NCBI GenBank assembly: GCA_016783945.1
Contig: JADHVP010000005.1
Span: forward strand, 1-59,319
Length of the DNA stretch: 59,319 nucleotides
DNA from: Ignavibacteria bacterium
GTDB taxonomy: Bacteria; Bacteroidota; Ignavibacteria; Tepidaquicellales; Tepidaquicellaceae
Direction: 5' to 3'
A program made the translations under genes and the position numbers. Positions 1 to 8,582 of this stretch are shown one piece after another. The notes beneath the pieces were generated by a model. It did not search any database and was not told the origin of the DNA. It was given only the letters and a program-made list of their open reading frames with translations. Each line of letters begins with the position of its first letter. The first letter of the stretch is position 1.

Positions 1-248
1 AGCAATTTAAGATTACCACCCTTTGATTTAACTTTCTTAAGTATGCTGATCAAAATTCCGAGACCAGAGCTGTTGATGATGTTTACTTTTTTCAGATCAA
101 TGCAGATATAAATATTATCACTTTCGATTTCATGGTCGATATACTCTTTCATTTCATTCATGTTAATAAGCCCTAATTCATCTTCGGTAATCTCAATGAC
201 CGTGTAAGTAATTGAATCGAATTCTTTTTGAATCTTTTGAAATTCCAA
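1..248 (-). CDS. STAS-domain protein (anti-sigma factor antagonist-like), 3' part outside window
   Basis: Reading the minus strand from a TTG at 248 gives an open frame to the window edge (about 82 residues). The segment IINSSGLGILISILKKVK matches the SpoIIAA/RsbV-type STAS core, in which the Ser before SGLG is the phosphorylated residue in anti-anti-sigma factors. An in-frame stop lies five codons upstream of the TTG, so only TTG or the preceding ATT can start it. It begins 19 bases after secF ends on the same strand, so it may be cotranscribed with secDF. Its likely role is partner-switching signalling or another small STAS regulator. The C-terminus is not visible, so a larger STAS-containing protein cannot be excluded. 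Confidence 0.7.
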   Translation of the reverse strand, partial: MEFQKIQKEFDSITYTVIEITEDELGLINMNEMKEYIDHEIESDNIYICIDLKKVNIINSSGLGILISILKKVKSKGGNLKL

Positions 249-266
249 AATTAGTAAGTATTAAAA

Positions 267-1226
267 TTATTTTGCAGTCGATATACGACCTTTATTTACT
301 TTCCCTTTTGTCTTTAGTTTTGCTTCAACGTTGTGTTTCCAATCAACAACAACAGAACTGGCAACGAAAATAGTTGAATATGTACCTGTTATTATACCTA
401 CACCAAAAGTAAAGGCGAATACTCTTAAAACTTCTCCTCCAAATATAAAAAGAACAAGTATAGTCATAAATACAGTACCGCTGGTAATAATAGTCCTGCT
501 CAAAGTTGCATTAACACTCTTATTCATTACACCTTCAATCTCTTCATTTTTAAATAATCTTATGTTTTCCCTTATTCTATCGAATATAACAACTGTATCA
601 TTTACGGAAAAACCGATTAATGTCAGAAATGCTGCCAGCATAGTCTGATTTAATTCCAGTCTTAGAGATGGAATTAATGCATTAAATATTGCAATAGCTG
701 AAATCGTTACAAGCACGTCATGTAATAATGCAGCTACGGAGCCTAATGCATATACAAACTGAAACCTAAAAGATAAATAAACTAAAATTCCTATAAGTGA
801 AAAAATTAAAGCAAATAATGCTTTTTCTCTTAATTCAGCTCCTATTTTTGGTCCGACTTTATCTGTTCTTAAGATTTCGAAACTATTATTAGGGAAACCT
901 GTATTTAAAGCATCCTGAATTCTATCCGAAATAGTATGACCTTCACCCTGGAATGGAGTTCTTAATAGAACATCTCTTTCACTTCCCATCATTTTGATTT
1001 CCATTCCCGTAAAACCTGCTTTGTCCATTATATCTCTTATATCCCCAACATTTATATCGTTTTGAAATCTAATCTGTAATTCAGTTCCACCCTGAAAATC
1101 TATACCTAATGGAATACTTTTTATAAACAAAGTGGTAATTCCGATAACAATGAACACGATTGATACTATATAAAATATCTTTCTTCTACCAAGAAAGTCG
1201 AAATTCGTATTTTCAAAAATTCTCAT
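267..1226 (-). CDS. secF: Protein translocase subunit SecF
   Basis: The 319-residue protein has the SecF layout: one N-terminal membrane helix (about 17-36), a periplasmic P1 region starting with the family signature GIDFQGGTELQIRF (about 42-55), then a C-terminal block of five helices containing the conserved NDTVVIFDRIRE (about 208-219). SecF with SecD uses the proton motive force to pull secreted proteins through SecYEG. The length is normal for stand-alone SecF. It starts 47 bases after secD on the same strand, the usual secDF operon order. Confidence 0.96.
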   Translation of the reverse strand: MRIFENTNFDFLGRRKIFYIVSIVFIVIGITTLFIKSIPLGIDFQGGTELQIRFQNDINVGDIRDIMDKAGFTGMEIKMMGSERDVLLRTPFQGEGHTISDRIQDALNTGFPNNSFEILRTDKVGPKIGAELREKALFALIFSLIGILVYLSFRFQFVYALGSVAALLHDVLVTISAIAIFNALIPSLRLELNQTMLAAFLTLIGFSVNDTVVIFDRIRENIRLFKNEEIEGVMNKSVNATLSRTIITSGTVFMTILVLFIFGGEVLRVFAFTFGVGIITGTYSTIFVASSVVVDWKHNVEAKLKTKGKVNKGRISTAK

Positions 1227-1272
1227 TTATAAATTTTAATAGATGTTTAAAATTTTATGAATATCATTATTA

Positions 1273-3279
1273 TTAACCAAAGCTAAACTTCTTACCTTTT
1301 TCAAGTAATGCATCAAAAATAAAATGTGTGATGACAATAGCAGTAAACAAATTAGCAAATAATCCAAACATCAATGTTAATGCAAAACCTTGAATTGGAC
1401 CTGAACCAAATTGATATAAGATCAAAGCTGTAATAATACTTGTGATGTGAGTATCTATAATTGCTGAGAAAGCTTTCTTATAACCAACGTCGATAGCAGT
1501 TCTCATAGGTTTCCCTGTATTAAGTTCTTCACGTATTCTTTCAAAAATAAGAACGTTTGTGTCGACTGCCATACCCAGAGTCAGTATTAAACCAGCTATA
1601 CCCGGTAACGTTAAAGTTGCTTTGAACGAAGCTAAAATACCTATGACAAAAAGAACATTAATTAGCAGTGCTATGTCAGCGACAGACCCTCCGAATTTAT
1701 AATAGAAAATCATAAACAACGCGACAAGAAATAAAGCACCTATAGACGATATTACACCAGATTTAATTGAGTCTTCTCCTAAAGATGGACCAATAGATCT
1801 TTCTTCAATGATTTCCAAAGGTGCTGGTAATGCACCGGCTTTAAGAACAATTTCGAGTAATTTTGCTTCCTGTACGCTGGATATACCCTCGATCTGAGAA
1901 TTTCCACCCGTAATCTTGCTTCTTATTACAGGAGAAGAGTAAACAACTCCGTCTAAAACTATAGCACATCGTTTGTTTATATTTGCACCTGTAATCCTTG
2001 CCCAATCCGCTGCACCTTCACTGTCCATTTCCATTGTTACAATAGGAGTGTTAGAAGTAGGATCAATATTCGAACTCGCATCTACAATAACACCACCTGT
2101 TAACTCTGCTTCTTTCTTTATAGCCAATAAAATATGGATGGTTTCTCCTTCAGCTTCAAAAGTCCTTTGTGACCATGCAAATTCCATATCAGTTGGGATA
2201 ACAGCTTTGACATCCTCTCGTGATAAATATCTCTTAACATTTTCTTTGTCAGATTCTTTTACATAAGCATCAGCAGCTCCACTTTCAAAATTCACTGTTG
2301 CAATTGTAAAGAACAAAGGATTTTGTTTAATGAATTCTTCCTGCGATAGTTGTTTCGATGTGTCTTCTAATAAGCTTGTATCTTCAGTGGTTAGCTGTGA
2401 GGTGTCAGTTTTCTTAGAGGTATCTTTCTTATCGCTGATTTTTTTCGTTGACGTATCTTTCTTTACAATATCTTTATTATTTTTTTTCTTTGAAGTATCG
2501 GTTTTAACGATTTCTTCTTTTTTTAATGTACTTGAGTCTTTAAGTTCTAAATTCTTGAGTAAATCATTCTGTGTTGTATCATTTGATGTGCCTGCTATGA
2601 CTTTATTTACTTCTTGCATAACTTTAACGGTTTTCTCCGGATCATAGACCATCTTGAATTCAAGCAATGCAGTTCCCTTGAGAAGTTGCTTTACATCATC
2701 AGGATTGCTGACTCCCGGTAATTCTACCAGGATTCTTTTTCCCCCAATTTTTTGTATTTGAGGTTCAGCAACACCATATTGGTCAATTCGGTTTCTTATA
2801 ACCTCAACAGCTCTATCTATCGAATTATCTATTTCATCGTTCAGTTTGCTTTCTACGTCGGACTCATCATCCCTGATTTCACCGTAATAAGATTTAAGAG
2901 TCAATCCTTTTTCTTGTAACTTTGTTTTGAATATATCTAATATGGGTTCTTCTGAAGTTTCAGAGATCACTTTGACTTCATTCAAAGTATTCGTAAGTGC
3001 ATCATCTTTCTTCTTAGCTAAATCTTCGAGCAATTTAATAACATCAACATCCATAATAACATACATTCCACCTTTAAGGTCTAATCCTAACTTTATCCTT
3101 TTTTCCTGGTTACTTCTTATTTCATCAGAATGTTGTATAAGAAAGTCCAGACTATCCTGTCCGGATAAATTTTTAATATCTTGGTTTAATGTATAATCTT
3201 TATAGGTTGGATAAATAAAATATATTGCAAGTGCAATAAGTACAATAGTAAGAACAATTCGCGAGAGATTCTTCTTCAA
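1273..3279 (-). CDS. secD: Protein translocase subunit SecD with a low-complexity insert
   Basis: The 668-residue SecD has an N-terminal helix (about 8-25), the signature RIKLGLDLKGGMYVIMDVD (about 61-79), the P1 domain with RNRIDQYGVAEP, and a C-terminal six-helix block with GLILTLGMAVDTNVLIFERI. It partners SecF in proton-driven protein export. Unusual: between the two halves of P1, about residues 235-320, lies a Lys/Thr/Ser/Asp-rich insert with six copies of the tripeptide DTS. Typical SecD proteins have a much shorter linker there. The insert would face the periplasm. The ATG start gives a normal signal-anchor N-terminus. Confidence 0.96.
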   Translation of the reverse strand: MKKNLSRIVLTIVLIALAIYFIYPTYKDYTLNQDIKNLSGQDSLDFLIQHSDEIRSNQEKRIKLGLDLKGGMYVIMDVDVIKLLEDLAKKKDDALTNTLNEVKVISETSEEPILDIFKTKLQEKGLTLKSYYGEIRDDESDVESKLNDEIDNSIDRAVEVIRNRIDQYGVAEPQIQKIGGKRILVELPGVSNPDDVKQLLKGTALLEFKMVYDPEKTVKVMQEVNKVIAGTSNDTTQNDLLKNLELKDSSTLKKEEIVKTDTSKKKNNKDIVKKDTSTKKISDKKDTSKKTDTSQLTTEDTSLLEDTSKQLSQEEFIKQNPLFFTIATVNFESGAADAYVKESDKENVKRYLSREDVKAVIPTDMEFAWSQRTFEAEGETIHILLAIKKEAELTGGVIVDASSNIDPTSNTPIVTMEMDSEGAADWARITGANINKRCAIVLDGVVYSSPVIRSKITGGNSQIEGISSVQEAKLLEIVLKAGALPAPLEIIEERSIGPSLGEDSIKSGVISSIGALFLVALFMIFYYKFGGSVADIALLINVLFVIGILASFKATLTLPGIAGLILTLGMAVDTNVLIFERIREELNTGKPMRTAIDVGYKKAFSAIIDTHITSIITALILYQFGSGPIQGFALTLMFGLFANLFTAIVITHFIFDALLEKGKKFSFG

Positions 3280-3400
3280 CTTTTACTCCATGTAATTTAT
3301 AACTTTATTGAAAATAAATAAACAGCAATATAAATTTAATGCGAAGCAAAGTCAATGAATATATCTTAATATCAGGTGGTCTTTCTGAAGCATTTTTATT

Positions 3401-3482
3401 AACCCCCCTCGCCAAAGGCGAATCTTAGACTTTAATAAAGGGGGGAAGGCTTGCTCTTCGAAGGTGGACAAGCAGGGGGGTT
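3401..3482. repeat. C-rich/G-rich interspersed inverted repeat between secD and the DUF262 gene
   Basis: The 372-base gap between the divergently oriented secD and DUF262 genes holds an inverted repeat: AACCCCCC at 3401-3408 pairs with GGGGGGTT at 3475-3482, with a second G-run (GGGGGG) inside near 3440. It resembles the C-rich/G-rich palindromes at 22166-23195 in style but is not identical. I see no gene in the gap. Both promoters should lie in the AT-rich remainder, but I cannot assign them. Confidence 0.6.
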
Positions 3483-3651
3483 GGTTTTTTTGTAGTCTTT
3501 TTTGTTTTGGGAATTAGTATTTTTAGGATAATAATTAATTAGCTTTGTCAGGAGAAAATGCTGAAAGGTTTATAAATAATGTTTAACATATATTCGTATT
3601 AATCGCAATGCGTTTATTACGATGTTATGTGGCATTTAAAACAATAATAAC

Positions 3652-5103
3652 ATGATGACAATTACTACAAATGGACCTCAAAACATTGGACAGATTAAGA
3701 GACATTTTCAACACGGAAATTTGTTTCTTTCCTCTGAAGACTATCAGACGGAAAGTCGATGGATTCTTAATCAGAAAAAGCTATTAATAGATACTATTTT
3801 CAGAGGACTTGACATTCCCAAGTTTTATTTATGGAAAATTGACTGGACTACACTAATTAATGGTTATCCTGAAGGCGAAACAAAAGATTATTATGAAAAA
3901 ATTTTCGAAAGGAAAAGAAACGAGAACGATGATCCTAATCCATACGTTTATGAAGTTGTTGATGGTCAGCAACGGATAAGAACAATTCTTGAATATATGG
4001 AGGTAAATCCTCCTAATACTCAAGTTTATCGTGGAGATTGGCGCAATACATTCTCGTCATTATCTGATTCGCCAATGGCAAAAGGTAAATTATTTTCTCA
4101 ATTAAATGCAGATCAACAAATACAATTTGAAGAAAAAGTTCTAACAGTAATGGTTTTGGAAAATGCAACAATTGATGAGGTTAGAGAAATGTTTTTACGT
4201 CTTCAAAATGGAACTCCATTAAATTCTCAACAGAAAAGAGATGCAATGGGTTCTGCCATTGGACGTACTGTTCGTGAATTGGTTGAGTTACTTTTCTTCA
4301 AAAAATCAGTTCCATTCGATGATAGTTATTCTGGACATCGTTCAGTGGCTTCTCAAATGCTTAACATAGAAATTAAAGGGAAAATCTTCAGTTGTACCTC
4401 TAGGCAACTTGATAAATTGTATGATCATTATAAAACAATACCTGTTGATATTTCAATACTTACAAAAACAAAGAAAGTAGTAACAATTCTTGGTAATATC
4501 TTTCCTAATACAAATCCAAATATAAATCGTTCATACTCACTAAGTCTTTATTGGATTATTTCAAAAATACTTGATATTTATAACATACCCGATAGCGAAT
4601 TTTCTGTTATAAGAGACAATTTTATCCATATGGACACAGAAAGATTATTGGCAAAAAATAGAGATTACAAAAATAAACCTAACGATGATATCTATTCTGA
4701 TTTAAGTGTAGCAATGTCAAGTGGAACTGATGGAGCGGATGCGATAACAACAAGACATGATATTATTACTCAGTTTATTTTTGACAATGTTAAACTTACT
4801 TCTCTGCCATCACTTGACCCACAAAGAAATTTCACTTATGAGGAAAAACTTATTATATTCAGGCAAGCAAAAGGTCTATGTGAATTGGAACATGGTGGAG
4901 TTAAATGTGGACATGTAATAGACATTGATGATTCTGCTGTTGATCATATTGTTCCTCATAGCAAAGGTGGTAAAACAGAACTATCAAATGGCAGACTTGC
5001 GCACAGATCTTGTAATATTTCAAGAGGTGTAAGAGATGATTTTGATCCAAAAACAGAATGTAAACTATTAAATATTGACGAAATGAATATAAACGTTACA
5101 TAA
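3652..5103 (+). CDS. DUF262 and HNH endonuclease domain protein (GmrSD-like)
   Basis: The 483-residue protein has an N-terminal DUF262 (ParB-like NTPase) domain with the diagnostic DGQQR at 104-108. Its C-terminal HNH nuclease module (about 410-459) has CELE, a Cys pair and VDHIVPHSKGGKTELSNG followed by a Cys. DUF262 plus HNH is the layout of GmrSD-type modification-dependent (type IV) restriction enzymes, although the C-terminal nuclease here is a classical HNH rather than the GmrD DUF1524 form. Likely role: defence against modified phage DNA, by inference from the family. It stands alone: secD is divergent upstream and repeats follow downstream. ATGs at 3652 and 3655 are both possible starts. 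GTTATGT at 3624-3630 and ACATAAC at 5098-5104 bracket the gene. Confidence 0.82.
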   Translation: MMTITTNGPQNIGQIKRHFQHGNLFLSSEDYQTESRWILNQKKLLIDTIFRGLDIPKFYLWKIDWTTLINGYPEGETKDYYEKIFERKRNENDDPNPYVYEVVDGQQRIRTILEYMEVNPPNTQVYRGDWRNTFSSLSDSPMAKGKLFSQLNADQQIQFEEKVLTVMVLENATIDEVREMFLRLQNGTPLNSQQKRDAMGSAIGRTVRELVELLFFKKSVPFDDSYSGHRSVASQMLNIEIKGKIFSCTSRQLDKLYDHYKTIPVDISILTKTKKVVTILGNIFPNTNPNINRSYSLSLYWIISKILDIYNIPDSEFSVIRDNFIHMDTERLLAKNRDYKNKPNDDIYSDLSVAMSSGTDGADAITTRHDIITQFIFDNVKLTSLPSLDPQRNFTYEEKLIIFRQAKGLCELEHGGVKCGHVIDIDDSAVDHIVPHSKGGKTELSNGRLAHRSCNISRGVRDDFDPKTECKLLNIDEMNINVT

Positions 5104-5317
5104 CAAGCAGTATAGCCAATAAGGGTTTTATTTATTTTGTCTGGTCTTTATTTATTTGTTTTGTAAGGTCTTCTTTGTATATGTGAAATCTAAAACCTCC
5201 CCCTCAAAATTCCCCATTTTTACACTTTATGAGAAATCCTGAAAACATACTTAGCAGAGATGAAAGCTTTCTCCACAAAACCCAAAAACCCCTAAAACAA
5301 GCCAAAAACAGCCTCCC

Positions 5318-5510
5318 TGACACTCCTAAGTGAAGAACTGACACTCCTGAGTGACTCGCCAACACTCCTGAGTGAAGATTTATTGCTTCCCAATAAAAAT
5401 TTAATACTTCCCAATAAAGATTTGAGACTCACCAGTTAAAATTTACCACTGCCCAGACAGGAATTTATTATATCCAACAGGTTTTTATTACTCCGAAATT
5501 TGGTATCAGT
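5318..5510. repeat. Degenerate tandem array with exact 21-bp period
   Basis: Nine units follow one another, anchored on a CTYCC/CTCCT-like core. The anchor dinucleotide falls at about 5323, 5344, 5365, 5386, 5407, 5428, 5449, 5470 and 5491, exactly 21 bases apart each time. The first three units read close to ACACTCCTGAGTGA and the middle ones close to ACTTCCCAATAAA. Sequence drifts from unit to unit but no indel is seen. There is no plausible frame because stops occur in the units. It sits in the ~1.05-kb gene-free stretch between the DUF262 gene and the peptidase gene. A second array of the same period is at 23949-24200. Confidence 0.75.
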
Positions 5511-5679
5511 AATGCCGTTCTCCGAATTAACAATTCCAATGAAATTAGGTTAAAAAAAAATATCTTTTATGTATTGTTTGCAAAAAATAAATATTATTTT
5601 TTATTGATTACAAAACAAAACTTAACCCGAAGGGTACCCTGTAATAAGGGTAGAAAAAATGAAATATTAGTATCAAATT

Positions 5680-5990
5680 ATATTACCCTGCCGTTTACGG
5701 CAGGGATATAGGAACACCATAAACCCGGGCTTTAGCCCAAAGTATATATTAACAAAATGCCTTACATTAAAATCTGGTTACATTGTGTTTGGAATACTAA
5801 GAGAAGACAACCTTTGCTCTCGAAAGAGTAAGACGAGTTTATCAAAAAATATCGTTTTAAGTATTTAGGCTAAAGCCAATATGTACTTGTTTTTTATCCC
5901 CACCGTAAACGGTGGGGTAATTAAAATCTCCACACATTTTATGTGCCTGTCAGTCCCGATAAATCGGGATTCCCGACGGAATTTTACTGG
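5680..5990. repeat. Cluster of short palindromic interspersed repeats
   Basis: The second half of the gap before the peptidase gene is a mosaic of short perfect palindromes: CCTGCCGTTTACGGCAGG near 5688, GGGCTTTAGCCC near 5727, a GGCTAAAGCC copy near 5867, CCCCACCGTAAACGGTGGGG near 5899, and CCCGATAAATCGGG near 5957. Such elements are scattered in many Bacteroidetes/Chlorobi-group genomes and behave as repetitive extragenic palindromes. The open frame at 5881-6135 runs through them and is not convincing as a gene. I see nothing else between 5104 and 6150. Confidence 0.65.
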
Positions 5991-6150
5991 ATTCCTGCTT
6001 AAATGTTGTGTCAGAAACTTATTTCTTCACCCTCTCATACAATTTCAGATACTTCTAAACACCGTAATCTGCCGATACCTAAAATTACTTGGATTGAATT
6101 TTCTTATTAAAATGGGTAAGTTACTCGTTGTTTAATTTTAAAAATTTGAA

Positions 6151-7218
6151 GTGAATAGAATAGAGCAAACAAAAAATCAATTTAATTTAATAAAGATTGA
6201 TTCTTTTCTTGTAACGAATCTTTCTAATATCAGATATTTGTCAGGATTTTCAGGTTCGGCTGGAACTCTGCTGTTAACTAAAGGCATGAATTATTTTGTA
6301 ACGGATTTCCGGTATAAAAGCCAATCAAAAGATGAGGTCAATAGAGATTTCAAAGTAATAATATATACTCAAAATTCTTTTAACTATCTGAGTTCACTTA
6401 TAAAAAAGCATAAACTAAAGAGAATAGGTTTTGAATCTCATATACTAAATGTTAATGAATTCATAACACTAAAGAAGAAATTTCCACAAGTCAATTTTAT
6501 TCCGGTTGATAGTTTTATAGAGAGTATTGTTGTTAAAAAAACTGATAAAGAAATTGCTACACTTAAAAAAGCTGTGGATATAACTGATAATACATTTACG
6601 AAAATATTAAACAAGATTAAACCCGGTGTTACGGAAAAAGCTCTCTCTGCTGAAATTACGTACATTCAAAAGAAGCTTGGAGCAGAGAAGGATGCTTTTG
6701 ACCCAATTGTTGCAAGTGGTGAAAGGAGCGCATATCCACATGCAAAACCAACCGATAAAAAAATTCAAAACGGTGATCTTTTAACTCTTGATTTTGGATG
6801 TGTGTTTGATGGTATGCATTCGGATATGACGAGAACCGTTGCAATCGGTAATCTTTCATCAGAGAAAAAGAAAATCTATAGTATCGTCAAAGAAGCTCAG
6901 CAAAGAGCTCTTGAATTCGTTAAGGCTGGTATAATAGCAAAAAAGCTCGATTCATGTGCGAGGGGATATATCAAGGGCAAAGGTTTCGGTAAGAATTTTG
7001 GGCATGGACTCGGTCATGGTCTTGGCTATGATATACATGAGGGTCCACGGATTTTCCAAAAAAATAATTACCGATTAGAGGAGAACATTGTGATAACTAT
7101 TGAGCCTGGAATTTACGTTGAAGGTCTCGGTGGTGTTAGAATAGAGGATGATATAGTTGTAAAAGATAATGGTTGTGAAATACTAAATAAATCTACTAAG
7201 GAATTAATCGTTCTTTAA
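6151..7218 (+). CDS. Xaa-Pro aminopeptidase / M24B metallopeptidase
   Basis: The 355-residue protein has the two-domain M24B layout: an N-terminal creatinase-like domain with the family motif NIRYLSGFSGSAGTLLL, and a C-terminal pita-bread domain. The five metal ligands are recognisable: two Asp in LTLDFGCVFDGMHSDMTRT, His in GHGLGHGLGYDIHEGP, and two Glu in ITIEPGIYVEGLGGVRIEDD. It removes N-terminal residues preceding proline, or cleaves X-Pro dipeptides, in the cytoplasm using two divalent metals. It starts at a GTG and leads a tightly spaced five-gene run. PepP-like and PepQ-like activities cannot be separated by eye. Confidence 0.9.
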   Translation: MNRIEQTKNQFNLIKIDSFLVTNLSNIRYLSGFSGSAGTLLLTKGMNYFVTDFRYKSQSKDEVNRDFKVIIYTQNSFNYLSSLIKKHKLKRIGFESHILNVNEFITLKKKFPQVNFIPVDSFIESIVVKKTDKEIATLKKAVDITDNTFTKILNKIKPGVTEKALSAEITYIQKKLGAEKDAFDPIVASGERSAYPHAKPTDKKIQNGDLLTLDFGCVFDGMHSDMTRTVAIGNLSSEKKKIYSIVKEAQQRALEFVKAGIIAKKLDSCARGYIKGKGFGKNFGHGLGHGLGYDIHEGPRIFQKNNYRLEENIVITIEPGIYVEGLGGVRIEDDIVVKDNGCEILNKSTKELIVL

Positions 7219-7262
7219 AAATTAGTGAATTGTCATTAGTAATATTAAGAAAAGGAATTTAG

Positions 7263-8540
7263 GTGAATAAAGTATTAGTTATTTCGTATTATTTCCCGCC
7301 AATGGGTATGGGCGGAGTTCAAAGGACTCTAAAGTTTTCAAAATATCTTTTAAAATACAATTGGCAGCCGGTTGTTATTACCTGCAGTCCCAAAAAATAT
7401 TTTGCGATTGATGAATATCTTTTGAAGGAAGCATTGGATAGTGGAATCATTATTGAACGAACGGGAAACGATAAACTTGAAACAGAGCAAATTGTTACCA
7501 GAACCCCTAAAGAAAGATTTCGAAAATTAAAAAGCAGGATAGCTCAATTCTTTTTTATTCCGGATAGCAAGATTAGATGGAAAAAGAAAGCTCTTAGAAA
7601 AATAGATGAAATATGGAAGAAATACGGAGGATTTAATCTGGTTTTTGCTACTGCACCTCCGTATACCGATTTTCTTATTGGACAGGAAGTTAAGAAAAAA
7701 TACGGAATACCACTCGTAATTGATTATAGAGATGCCTGGGTAGATAGTAAAGTATTGAATTTCTATCCGACTCCTTATCATAAGCTTTCAAATATTAAAA
7801 AGGAAAAGAAAGTTTTACAAGATGCCAATAAAGTAATAACTACTAACAGAAGAGTTAAAGAGATGCTTATATCGAGATACGGTAATGTAGATTATAATGA
7901 TGCTAAAATTTTACCGCACGGTTATGATAGTGAGGATTTCGAACTTGCTAATGAAAAGAATCTTCCTAAAACTACTAAAATGAGGATAACTTATTCAGGA
8001 AGTTTTTACACGCGTAATCCGAAATTTTATTTGAAATCAATAAAACTTTTTTTTGAAAAACATCCAGACTTAAAGGATAATGTTGAATTTTTATTTTTAG
8101 GACATTTCGCGAAAGATCATATTAAAACAGCTAACAAGTTCGGTATCTTTGATTCGTTAAATCTGCCCGGTTATGTAAACCATTTCGAATGTGTTAAATA
8201 TTTATTAACTTCTGATGTTCTTTTTATTATGATAAGCAGGGGAGAAAATGAAGATGCTGCAATGCCGGGTAAAGTCGGTGAATACATTGGAAGTCGTAAA
8301 AATATTGTTGCATGTATTCCTGAAGGAGTTACGAAGAAAATTCTTGAAGATTATAATGCGGTAAAATTTATAGCAGAAGAAAATCCGGAAAAAATCTCCG
8401 AAGCATTCTACGATTATTATAAATTGTTTGAAAAGAACCAGATGCCAGTTGCTAATGAAGAAATGGTTGTACAGTATGACAGGAAACGTATGACTGAAGA
8501 GCTTGCCAGGGAATTTAATTATTTACTCGATGTCGAATAA
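7263..8540 (+). CDS. Glycosyltransferase, GT4-like
   Basis: The 425-residue protein opens with VISYYFPPMGMGGVQRTLKF, the Gly-rich nucleotide-sugar glycosyltransferase N-terminus typical of GT4-family GT-B enzymes. Later it has a predicted second Rossmann domain with ITYSGSFY, PGYVNHFE and PGKVGEYIGSRKN, resembling the donor-binding half. It probably transfers a sugar to a cell-surface polysaccharide or lipid; donor and acceptor are not predictable. It starts at GTG, 44 bases after the peptidase and 42 bases before purD, so it lies inside a probable operon of mixed function. Confidence 0.8.
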   Translation: MNKVLVISYYFPPMGMGGVQRTLKFSKYLLKYNWQPVVITCSPKKYFAIDEYLLKEALDSGIIIERTGNDKLETEQIVTRTPKERFRKLKSRIAQFFFIPDSKIRWKKKALRKIDEIWKKYGGFNLVFATAPPYTDFLIGQEVKKKYGIPLVIDYRDAWVDSKVLNFYPTPYHKLSNIKKEKKVLQDANKVITTNRRVKEMLISRYGNVDYNDAKILPHGYDSEDFELANEKNLPKTTKMRITYSGSFYTRNPKFYLKSIKLFFEKHPDLKDNVEFLFLGHFAKDHIKTANKFGIFDSLNLPGYVNHFECVKYLLTSDVLFIMISRGENEDAAMPGKVGEYIGSRKNIVACIPEGVTKKILEDYNAVKFIAEENPEKISEAFYDYYKLFEKNQMPVANEEMVVQYDRKRMTEELAREFNYLLDVE

Positions 8541-8582
8541 ATTTTACCTTTCTTTGCATTAAATGAAATTAATTCTAAGAAA

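Noticed and set aside
5881-6135. 84-codon ORF upstream of the peptidase gene
   Set aside because: It runs through palindromic repeats (CCCCACCGTAAACGGTGGGG and others), has no recognisable features and no ribosome binding site.
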